Source: Triticum aestivum (taxonomy: Eukaryota > Streptophyta > Magnoliopsida > Poales > Poaceae). From it: a stretch of 64,000 bases of DNA. The stretch covers positions 63,292,893 through 63,356,892 of the forward strand of contig NC_057812.1 in the NCBI RefSeq assembly GCF_018294505.1, in the 5' to 3' direction. The notes beneath the pieces were generated by a model that saw only the letters and a program-made list of their open reading frames with translations, searched no databases and was not told the origin of the DNA. The position numbers and the translations under genes were made by a program. This document shows positions 12,101-21,424 of this stretch, in pieces. The first letter of the stretch is position 1. Each line of letters opens with the position of its first letter.

Positions 12101-12705
12101 TAGATTTCGATCGTTCTTTTTTTCTAACATTCCTTGTTCTGTGCAGTGACACACATTGCACACTCATCCTCTTAAGCCCCAAATATTCCATGGCCACGTA
12201 TTTCGACCCGAACCGTAACTCCAAGATTGACTACACAAATATCAAGAAAGTTCTTGATGATGTTCTCCCCGGCTACGCCAAATCTGGAGGCACCTTCACT
12301 AGGGCAGTTCGTAAGTACGGCAAGCACGTGTTCACCCACAATACGATGTTCTGCTGCGTCAAGCAGCCGCCTGGCGGTCAGAAGGATGCCTACTACGCCC
12401 TCCATCACATGCGGGCGATCGTAAGGGACCATCATCACCTTCTGCTACCAAATAATCTCAAAGATTGGGCCGCGAGCTTGTCGGCAATCCAGGATGCGGA
12501 CATCAGACAAGAATTCTTTCGCATTCAGTCGGACTTTGCGGACATCATCCATCAAGATGTCCTTCATACCTCAGGGCAATTCTACCTCAGATATCAACCG
12601 TCCAACAGGGAGATAGACGGAACACTACAAATGCAGGCTGACAACGCCCACGATTTCATGACCATCATGACAGACGGCGGCTTCATCCACGCTCCAGTCC
12701 CATGA
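9152..12705 (+). pseudogene. CACTA second ORF: plant transposase_24-like region followed by a Ulp1-like (C48) protease fold
   Basis: Three exons can be drawn: up to 10045 (donor GTAAGG), 10136-12061 (acceptor TTCCGCAG, donor GTAAGT) and 12147-12705 (acceptor CTGTGCAG, stop 12705). The upstream start is unclear. Part one (MKLHEQYKFPAEFANTCLSG, MCRA-like WKSTVKAMIDKGDSYEKI) resembles the Transposase_24 (Ptta/En/Spm) family. The middle (LLHFMGGELVDVAKGR, VEVVRVLPGCDELLPP) is a conserved domain of plant transposon proteins that I cannot name with certainty. The last exon resembles a Ulp1-like cysteine protease: HCTLILLSPKYSMATYFD carries His and Asp, KQPP the Gln, but the Cys position reads KDAYYALHHM. 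Damage: TAG at 9461-9463 and frame changes near 11085, 11590 and 11810. Not a functional protein. Confidence 0.8.
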
Positions 12706-12959
12706 GTCGAGTCGACAGTAGTGATGCTATGTGTAGTTCTGAAACATTGGTTGGCTCATGTTGTAATTAAACTTTAATGAACTTGTATGTCTCTTTGGTT
12801 TGGACAGTCGTTCAACTTAGATGTAATCGATGCTATTTATTAGTAGGACCATGAATCGTGCTATTAATGTCATGTCTTGCTTTTCTCTTCTGATCCTTTT
12901 GTTGCATACTTATATATTGCTTATGTATGTATTGTCTGTTGTTTAGATTGAGCATAGAG

Positions 12960-13214
12960 ATGCCGTCGTATGTCGTGTACAAGGGTAAGGTTCCCGGAGT
13001 CTACGACGACTGGGAGGAGTGTCGGAGACAGGTTCACCGTTTCAGTGGTAACAGTTACAAAAGGTACACCACTAGGGGGGAGGCGGAATCTAGATATGCC
13101 CGCTATCTAGAGGGAGAGAGGAGGGAGCGTTGGAGGAACCGGATGAAGACTAGTTTCATCGCGATGATGCTCATCATGATGACCGCAGCTCTCTTCTATG
13201 TGATGGTAGTTTAG
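12960..13214 (+). CDS. small CACTA ORF: RNase H1 N-terminal / viroplasmin-like domain plus membrane segment
   Basis: An 84-residue frame starting at MPSYVVYKGKVPGVYDDW. The first ~45 residues (YVVYKGKVPGVYDDWEECRR, then VHRFSGNSYKRYTTRGEAE) match the pattern of the hybrid-binding domain found at the N-terminus of RNase H1 and in the caulimovirus viroplasmin family: a YVV-x-KG-x-PG-Y start, W-ECRxQV and a final Y-T/S-x-x-EA. A basic linker (GERRERWRNRMK) leads to a hydrophobic C-terminus (AMMLIMMTAALFYVMVV) that looks like one membrane helix. A TTTAG acceptor-like site lies just upstream, so a 5' non-coding intron is possible. It is intact although the larger ORF before it is broken. Role in transposition unknown. 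The domain call is by pattern only. Confidence 0.6.
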   Translation: MPSYVVYKGKVPGVYDDWEECRRQVHRFSGNSYKRYTTRGEAESRYARYLEGERRERWRNRMKTSFIAMMLIMMTAALFYVMVV

Positions 13215-13459
13215 ATGATCGATATCGACTTGTAATGTGAAGACAAACTCGATACTCGCGGTCTCGAGACTTTTATGTTTTATCTTTGTTCGGTCTTTTG
13301 AATTCGGAGACTAATATGATGAATTGTATTCGGATACTAATCTTCTATTGTATTCGATGAATCTGTTGTTGCTGTGTGCTACTGTCTATATTCTGTCAAA
13401 TAATATATTTTGTAACCTGTGCAAAAATCAGAAAAGTAAAAATAAATAAAACCTAATAT

Positions 13460-13821
13460 TCATACTAATGGCGCATCACTACAAAGTGCGCCATTAGTAT
13501 GCCAAAGTATACTAATGGCGCATCACCAAATAGTGCGCCATTAGTATGCCAAGTATACTAATGGCGCATCCATCCGCAGTACGCCATTAGTGTGCCAAAG
13601 CACATGGTTAAATATGGCCCCTGGGAGGCATACTAATGGCCCATGGTGTTATATACTAATGGTGCACTGGGTGGTGCGCCATTAGTATACCAGATACTAA
13701 TGGCGCACCAGTGGTGCGCCATTAGTAATAAATACTAGTGGCGTGATACTAATGGCGCACCAGTGATGCGCCATTAGTAGGCAAAACTGGTGTGCCATTA
13801 GTAGGCCTTTTCCTAGTAGTG
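13460..13821. repeat. CACTA no. 1 subterminal inverted repeats and terminus
   Basis: Repeated short palindromic units such as TACTAATGGCGCA ... TGCGCCATTAGTA occur in both orientations many times in 360 bp and end at CCTAGTAGTG (13821). Such subterminal arrays are transposase-binding regions in CACTA elements. Confidence 0.85.
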
Positions 13822-15364
13822 ATAGATGGTTACGGTTTCCTGACCATGGACATTGGATGTCATTGATAACGGGATCACATCATTAGGAGAATGATGTGAT
13901 GGACAAGACCCAATCCTAAGCATAGCACAAGATTGTGTAGTTCGTCTGCTAGAGCTTTTCTGAATGTCAAGTATCATTTCCTTAGACCATGAGATTGTGC
14001 AACTCCCAGATACCATAGGAATGCTTTGGGTGTACCAAACGTCACAACGTAACTGGGTGGCTATAAAGGTGCACTACAGGTATCTCCGAAAGTGTCTGTT
14101 GGGTTGGCATGAATCGAGACTGGGATTTGTCACTCCGTATGACGGAGAGGTATCTTTGGGCCCACTCGGTAATGCATCATCATAATGAGCTTAGTGTGAC
14201 TAAGTAGTTGGTCACGGGATCATGCATTACGGAACCGGTAAAGTGAATTGCTGGTAATGAGATTGAACGAGGTATTGGGATACCGACGATCGAATCTCGG
14301 GCAAGTAACGTACCGATTGACAAAGGGAATTGTATACGGGATTGCTTGAATCCTCGACATCGTGGTTCGTCCGATGAGATCATCGTGGAACATGTGGGAG
14401 CCAACATGGGTATCCAGATCCCGCTGTTGGTTATTGGCCGGAGAGTTGTCTCGGTCATGTCTGCATTGTTCCCGAACCCGTAGGGACAAGACACTTAAGG
14501 TTCGATGACGCTACGGTTATTAGGAAGACTTGTATGTGATTACCGAATGTTGTTCGGAGTACCGGATGAGATCCCGGACGTCACGAGGAGTTCCGGAATG
14601 GTCTGGAGGTGAAGATTTATACGTAGGAAGTTGTCATACGGTCACCAGAATGGTTCGGGGGCATATCGGTATTGTACCGGGGCCACCGGAGGGGTTCCGG
14701 GGGTCCACCGGGAGGGGCCACCTCTCTCGGAGGGCCTAATGGGCCGTAGAGGAAAGGGAACCAGCCCAACATGGGCTGGGAGCATCCCCCCTTGGGCCCA
14801 TGCCCCTAGGGTTGGGGGGGGAAACCCTAAGGGGGCGCTCCTCTTGCTTAGGGGGCAAGCCCCCTCCCCTTGGCCACCCCCCCTCTAGATCTCATCTAGA
14901 GGGGGCTGGCCCCCTTCCTCCTTCCCCTATAAATATAGGGGCAAGGGGAGGGTTGCACACCACATCCAAGGCGCAGCCCCTCCCCTCCCCAACACCTCTC
15001 CTCCTCCGCAAGAGCTTGGCGAAGCCCTGCCGGAGTACTGCTGCTCCACCACTACCACGCCGTCGTGCTGCTGTTGGAGCCCTCTTCCTCAACCTCTCCC
15101 TCCTCCTTGCTAGATCAAGGCGCGAGAGACGTCCCAGCTCCGTACGTGTGTTGAACGCGGAGGTGCCGTCCGTTCGGCGCTAGGATCATCGGTGATTTGG
15201 ATCACGATGAGTACGACTCCATCAACCCCGTTCTCTTGAACGCTCCCGCTCGCGATCTACAAGGGTATGTAGATGCACTCCTCTCCCTCTCGTTGCTAGA
15301 TGACTCCATAGATTGATCTTGGTGATGCGTAGAAAATTTTAAATTTCTGCTATAATCCGCAACA
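13822..15364 (+). repeat. Copia LTR, right part (Angela/BARE-related), interrupted on its left by CACTA no. 1
   Basis: From the first bases (ATAGATGGTTACGGTTTCCT) this follows the Copia LTRs at 18409 and 25258 block by block, for example TCGGGCAAGTAACGTACCGA and GGTTATTGGCCGGAGA, but with clear divergence and a different GC-rich middle. It lacks about the first 170 bases of an LTR, removed from view by the CACTA insertion. A TATAAATA box lies at 14928-14935. It ends ...CCGCAACA at 15364 and no primer binding site follows, so this is a 3' LTR or a solo LTR. The right flank is CACTA no. 2 coding sequence. Confidence 0.82.
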
Positions 15365-16317
15365 CACACATGATATTTCACGTGCGGTAAATCCAGAGGA
15401 CACACGATTTTCTTCGCCTCCTCGAAACTGGTCAGGCACTTGTTCCCCTTGGGAAGACGTTCGTGCCAGAATGACATGTTCTCGTCGAAGCATGCGTCGG
15501 TCATTTTGTGTTTTACCTTCATCTCCAGAGCCATGAGCGTTACTTTCAGGCGGGTATCCTCGGGCCTGCATCCTTCATACAATGGAGTAACCGCGTCTAT
15601 CTCCAGTTGATCTTGCTTGGCTTTCTCTCGGGCGGCAGCTCCTGCATTATCCATCTGCTTGAGAAGCAGCTCTTGAATATGAGGGTCCTGCACCCAGCCC
15701 ATCGATGGACCATCATCATCTGCTCCGGCATCATCATCTTCCTCATCATCATGTCCGGCATCTTCTACATGATGACTGTGTACAGCATCACCGTCGTGAT
15801 CATGTCCTAGAGATTCTTCGTCTTCTCGCACGCCCTCGCCGTGGTGGTTGTCTTGGTGCCCTTCTGCATTTCTTGCCCAGCCCCCATGGACGACTTCATA
15901 GTCATCTTCATCACCTTGCCACCGATAGCCATCCATGAAACCACGCAAGAGCAGGTGGTCCCGCACCTGCCCGGAATCCGGGTCCGCAATAAGGCTCTTC
16001 AGCTTGCATCTTCGACACGGACATCTTATCTCCGTCTTGTTCTTTTGAAGCATCTCGGCCTTCACGGAGCTCAAAAACCTATTCACGATGCCTTCGGTCA
16101 TCATGCGGACCATGGTCGCCTGCGAGGTAGAGCAAAACAATATTTTAGAACCAAGATAAAATTGGCATGACTTTCCGTAAAAATAGGACCAAAAAGAATG
16201 CATAGTGCCAAAATTCTCGCCGAAACGGAAATGAATCAACATTCCGGCAAAATATTGGCAACTATCGCATTTCAAATACCGGTAGCTGCAAACACAAACA
16301 TATATGCAACACCACAA
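15365..16317 (-). pseudogene. CACTA TPase (TNP2-like transposase), N-terminal part
   Basis: This strand encodes the start of the main CACTA transposase. Visible are the zinc-ligand-rich transposase-associated domain (TEIRCPCRRCKLKSLIADPD, then HLLLRGFMDGYRW), a long acidic and His-rich linker (DHDGDAVHSHHVEDAGHDD), and the conserved stretch FDENMSFWHERLPKGNKCLT leading into VCPLDLPHVKYHV. The likely start is MVRMMTEGIVNRF near 16115; the frame is open further upstream to 16317. The Copia LTR begins right after this point, so the catalytic DDE part is absent here and the frame runs a few codons into the LTR before stopping. The exon is otherwise intact. Confidence 0.85.
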
Positions 16318-16599
16318 ACATACATAGATCTAGCTAGGCCATAAAATGTGCATTTGCACATTGTTGGAGGGAGAAAAACTAGCTCTACAACATAAAGAAA
16401 GCTTTCCCCTTACATACCTATCAAAAAAGGTAATTTAAACACTTAATTTGGATAAATCTATGGTGCAAATGAGGTGAGGAGGAGGAGGCAACTGAGACAA
16501 GCTTGGAGGAGGAGATGGAGAGAATTAAGTGGGGAAAGTGAGTGTCTAGGTGGCTGTCCAAAATATCTAGCTGGTCCCACATTAGTAACCCGCCAGTAG

Positions 16600-16951
16600 T
16601 AGTTTTGCAAAAAAACAAAATGATAGTAGTGGCGCACCACCTGCAAATGCACCATTGGTAACCCGCCAGTAGTAGTTTTGCAAAAAAACAAAATGATAGT
16701 AGTGGCGCACGTGGTGGGTGGTGCGCCATTACTAGTTAAACTAGTAATGGCGCACTGTTCCCTGGTGCGCCATTAGTATTTTGGGAAAAAATATGTTAGT
16801 AGTGGCGCACCATGGGGGTGGTGCGCCATTAGTGTCTATCACACTAATGACGCACCGACACATGGTGCGTCACTGCTATATAGTAGTGGCGCACCGCATG
16901 TCTGGTGCACCATTAGTGTCCATATCATCTATAGCCCTTTTCCTAGTAGTG
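16600..16951. repeat. CACTA no. 2 subterminal repeats and terminus
   Basis: Units such as AGTAGTGGCGCACC and GGTGCGCCATTAGT alternate in both orientations and lead to CCTAGTAGTG at 16951. A near-perfect direct repeat of about 55 bp (16577-16631 and 16658-16715) containing GTAACCCGCCAGTAGTAG lies just inside. Between 16318 and 16577 I see only AT-rich non-coding sequence of the element. Confidence 0.82.
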
Positions 16952-18011
16952 CCCAGATCGTAGCCATAGTCATCGTCCTAGCTACTTCACTTTCTCCTCT
17001 CCGCACCACACCCTCTATGGCCTCCTCATGCTCCAAAGCCCTTCGGGACACCCTATCCTCGACCAGAAGAAGGAGAGGACCTCCATTGCTGTTGGTTGGC
17101 TGGTCGGCTAGTAGATGGAGGCAGACGACGATGCCCCAATGGAGGACGAGCTGGCGCCACCCTCCTTGCCGGTGCGTGTGAGTTTCACCATTGGTGAGGC
17201 CTATGCGCACTACATGAACATGTTGTGGGAGGAGGAGGAGGCCAGGTTTTGACATGTGCAGGCTAATCAGTCCTACAACCTCGGCCTCCTCGAGGAGCAC
17301 CGGCGCACGGAGGAGCTACTCGCCGTCGGCGCGACTATCATGCACGGAGGAGAAGAGGCACTAGTCGATTGCTACCCCTCTGCCCGCGACATCCGCCGTG
17401 ACTGCTAGTGGTAATGCCTCCATTAGGAGGAATTGGTGGCTGCCTAAAAGGAGATCGATGAGGTGGTGAATGAGATGTGTGGCAAGACCGACAACAAGGA
17501 GGACATCACCCGCTCTTCCCTAGTCATGCCTAGCCCACTACCACGACCACAAAGCCAATACATCCAAGGACGTCGCCGATGAGCCACCTGGCGATGATGT
17601 GGGGGCAGACACAGTAGTTCCCGGGGCTCCGGAGGAAGAGCTGGAGAGCATCGAGGCTGAACTGGAGAAGGCGAAGGCATTCGCTGGACCAACACTTCTT
17701 AGGGCTCATGGTAGGACATGGGAAACGTGCGCCGATGATCATTTAGATTAGGTTTAGTGTCAGGTTTGTCCAATTTATATGAAAAATGTGATAAGTTTCT
17801 AGTTTATATGAAAATTGATCCAAATATAATGAATTTTGACTGTTTTATATGAAAATCCATCGTATTTACATCAATTTCGGCCGGTTAGCTCAAACGGCGG
17901 CTGCAATCTATGGGGGAAACATTAGATAGCCAGCTCCCGCATCTATGGACTGGTGCCCCTATGCGCGGATGGATGATGGAATATATTTATGGGTCAATGT
18001 TGGAGATGCCC
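16952..18011 (+). mobile_element. PIF/Harbinger-like element, copy A, left part removed by CACTA no. 2
   Basis: Matches 49855-51017, where the element is complete. The right end reads GTTGGAGATGCCC followed by TAA, the 3-bp target typical of PIF/Harbinger. The left end is not visible because CACTA no. 2 inserted inside it. It carries a decayed reading frame, annotated separately. 17760-18011 is non-coding. Confidence 0.7.
17115..17400 (+). pseudogene. decayed ORF in Harbinger-like element, copy A
   Basis: ATG at 17115 opens a frame (MEADDDAPMEDELAPPSLPV, then FTIGEAYAHYMNMLWEEEEA) that stops at TGA after about 45 codons and then continues in frame (SYNLGLLEEHRRTEELLAVG) with further stops. 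The homologue at 50020 has the same protein pattern but a different first stop, so the two copies were inactivated independently, or one is a later change. I do not recognise the protein. It has the acidic/coiled look of a transposon accessory ORF. Confidence 0.5.
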
Positions 18012-18408
18012 TAACCCCACCAATCTTTTCTGACAAACATATAATTTGCTCATGGTCAATATTCAAATGGACCGGTCCAGTCTAAACTTGTTACTGGACC
18101 TAGGAACGTGTTCTAGAATCCCAAGGGCCAGAGTTCGGTCTACACCTCGTCTAACATGGCAACAAGTAAATCTAAGTTTGACCATTCTTCTCTATACTGA
18201 ATGTAGAAGGGCGCATGCCGATGAGATGCTCGGCACTGGACGTGCACTTCGTGTTCCCGCAAGGGTCAGCAATGGTTTGGGACAGAGCTAGATGGGCGCC
18301 CTCGATCCATGACAGCAGCACAACCACCACCTCTAGCTTCGTTAGAGCATCTGCAATGATGGATACCTAATTTGAGTTGTCGAACGCCCCCCGAACACGC
18401 TCGGCCAC

Positions 18409-20146
18409 TGAAGGAAATATGCCCTAGAGGCAATAATAAAGTTGTTATTTATTTCCTTATATCATGATAAATGTTTATTATTCATGCTAGAATTGTATTA
18501 ACCGGAAATATAATACATGTGTGAATACATAGACAAACAGAGTGTCGCTAGTATGCCTCTACTTGACTAGCTCATTAATCAAAGATGGTTATGTTTCCTA
18601 ACCATAGACATGAGCTGTCATTCAATTAACGGGATCACATCATTTGGAGAATGATGTGATTGCCTTGACCCATTTCGTTAGCTTAGCACTTGATTGTTTA
18701 GTTTGTTGCTATTGCTTTCTTCATGACTTATACATGTTCCTATGATTATGAGATTATGCAACTCCCGTTTACCGGAGGAACACTTTGTGTGCCACCAAAC
18801 GTCACAACAGAACTGAGTGATTATAAAGGTGCTCTACAGGTGTCCCCAAAGGTACTTGTTAGGTTGGCGTATTTCAAGATTAGGATTTGTCACTCAGATT
18901 GTCGGAGAGGTATCTCTGGGCCCTCTCAGTAATGCACATCACTTAAGCCTTGCAAGCATTGCAACTAATGAGTTAGTTGCGGGATGATGTATTACGGAAC
19001 GAGTAAAGAGACTTGCCGGTAACGAGATTGAACTAGGTATTGAGATACCGACGATCGAATCTCGGGCAAGTAACATACCGATGACAAAGGGAACAACGTT
19101 TGTTGTTATGCGGTTTGACTGATAAAGATCTTCGTAGAATATGTAGGAGCCAATATGAGCATCTAGGTTCTGCTATTGGTTATTGACCGGAGACCTGTCT
19201 CGGTCATGTCTACATAGTTCTCGAACCCGTAGGGTCCGCACGCTTAACGTTTCGATCACGGTTATATTATGAGTTTATGAGTTTTGATGTACCGAAGGTT
19301 GTTCGGAGTCCCGGATGTGATCACGGACATGACAAGGAGTTTCGAAATGGTTGAGACATGAAGATTGATATATTGGACGACTATATTCGGACACCGGAAT
19401 GGTTCTGGGGTTATCGGATATATACCAGAGTACCGGGGGGTTACCGGAACCCCCACGGGTGTTATTGGGCCTCATGGGCCCAAAGTGGTGGAAGAGGGGA
19501 GGCAGAAGGAGGTGGCGCGCGCCCCCCCTTGCCCCAATCCTAATTTGCAAAGGGGAGGGGGCGCGGCCCCCTTCTCCTTCCTTCTCTCCACCACCTCCTT
19601 CCCCCTTCTCCTAATTGGAATAGGAAAGGGGGACAAAACCTACTTGGAGTAGGATCCCCCCCCTTGGGTGCGCCTCCTCCTCTTGGCCGGCCTCCTCCTC
19701 CTCCCCTCCCCCCTTATATACGGAGGAGGGGGCAGCCCATAGACAACAATTGATCACGTTGATCTTTTAGCCGTGTGCGGTGCCCCCCTCCACCATAGTC
19801 CACCTCGACAATACTATAGCAGTGCTTAGTCGAAGCCCTGTGTTGGTAGAACATCAACATCGTCACCACGCCGTCATGCTGACGAAACTCTCCCTCAACA
19901 CTCGGCTGGATCGGAGTTCGAGGGACGTCATCGGGCTGAACGTGTGCTGAACTCGGAGGTGCCGTGCATTCGCTACTTGATCGGTCGGATCGTGAAGACG
20001 TACGACTACATCAACCGTGTTGTGCTAATGGTTCCGCTTTCGGTCTAAGAGGGTACGTAGACAAAACTCTCCCCTCTCATTGCTATTCATCACCATGATC
20101 TTGCGAGTGCGTAGAATTTTTTTTGAAATTACTACGTTCCCAAACA
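18409..20146 (+). repeat. 5' LTR of the Copia element (1738 bp)
   Basis: Starts TGAAGGAAATATGCCC and ends CGTTCCCAAACA. A TATATA box at 19715-19721 marks the probable promoter. By eye, about 18 substitutions, mostly transitions, separate it from the 3' LTR in the first ~310 bases. Confidence 0.95.
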
Positions 20147-20147
20147 G

Positions 20148-20160
20148 TGGCATCCGAGCC
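20148..20160 (+). other. Copia primer binding site
   Basis: TGGCATCCGAGCC directly after the LTR is a two-base variant of TGGTATCAGAGCC, the site pairing with initiator methionine tRNA. Confidence 0.8.
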
Positions 20161-21424
20161 AGGTTTTATGCGTTGATGTAATATGCACGAGTAGAACACA
20201 AGTGAGTTGTGGGCGATATATGTCATACTTCTTACCAGCATGTCACACTTTGGTTCAGCCATATTGTTGGATGAAGCAGCCCGGACCGACATTACGCGTA
20301 CGCTTACGCGAGACTGGTTCTACCGACGTGCTTTGCACACAGGTGGCTGGCGGGTGTCAGTTTCTCCAACTTTAGTTGAACCAAGTGTGGCTACGCCCGG
20401 TCCTTGCGAAGGTTAAAACAGCACCAACTTGACAAACTATAGTTGTGGTTTTGTTGTGTAGGTAAGAACGATTCTTGCTCAGCCCATAGCAGCCACGTAA
20501 AACTTGCAACAACAAAGTAGAGAACGTCTAACTTGTTTTTGCAGGGCATGTTGTGATGTGATATGGTCAAGACATGATGAGATATAAGTTGTTGTATGAG
20601 ATGATCATGTTTTGTTGAAGTTATCAGCAACGGGCAAAAGCCTTATGGTTATCTCTCTATTGCATAAGATGCAAGCGCCAAATAATTGCTTTACTTTATC
20701 GCTATGCGATAGAAATAGTTGCAAGAGCAATTGTTGGCGAGACGACCATGTGACGACACATTGATATAGATCAAGATGATGGAGATCATGGTGTCATGCC
20801 GGTGACGATGGGGATCATGACGATACTTTGGAGATGGAGATCAAAGGCACAAGATGATGATGGCCATATCATGTCACATATTATGATTGCATGTGATGTT
20901 TATCTTTTATACATCTTATTTTGCTTAGTTCGGCAGTAGCTTTATAAGATAATCTCTCACTAAATTATCAAGGTAGAAGTGTTCTCCCTGAGTATGCACC
21001 GTTGCGAAAGTTCTTCGTGCTGAGACACCACGTGATGATCGGGTGTGATAGGCTCTACGTTCAAATACAACGGGTGCGAAACAGTTGCACACGCGGAATA
21101 CTCAGGTTAAACTTGACGAGCCTAGCATATAACAGATATGGCCTCAGAACACGAAGACCGAAAGGTCGAGCGTGAATCATATAGTACATATGATCAACAT
21201 AGTGATGTTCACCATTGAAACTACTCCATCTCATGTGATGATCGGACTTGGTTTAGTTGATTTGGATCACGTGATCACTTAGAGGATTAGAGGGATGCCT
21301 ATCTAAGTGGGAGTTCTTAAGTAATATGATTAATTGAACTTTAATTTATCATGAACTTAGTCCTGGTAGTATTAGCATATCTATGTTGTAGATCAATAGC
21401 TCGCGATGTTGCTCCCAGTTTATT

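Larger units (their letters stand above)
8876..13821 (+). mobile_element. CACTA (En/Spm) DNA transposon no. 1, right part
   Basis: The right terminus at 13821 reads ...CCTTTTCCTAGTAGTG, the complement of a CACTACTAGGAAAAGG end. Subterminal inverted repeats precede it. Inside are a decayed second ORF typical of grass CACTA elements and a small 3' ORF. The left part, including the main transposase, is not in the window because the Gypsy element inserted at 8875/8876. To the right the element abuts the interior of a Copia LTR, so this CACTA had jumped into that LTR. The stretch 12706-12959 holds only AT-rich spacer, and 13215-13460 likewise. Confidence 0.9.
15365..16951 (-). mobile_element. CACTA (En/Spm) DNA transposon no. 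2, 5' part
   Basis: On the minus strand the element begins at 16951 with CACTACTAGGAAAAGGGCTA. Subterminal repeats (about 16600-16930) follow, then the 5' part of a transposase gene. The Copia LTR cuts the transposase at 15364; the rest of the element is beyond the left edge. Its end and subterminal repeats are very like those of CACTA no. 1, so the two belong to the same or sister families. To the right of 16951 begins a Harbinger-like element whose uninterrupted homologue at 49372 shows that this CACTA inserted into it. Confidence 0.88.
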
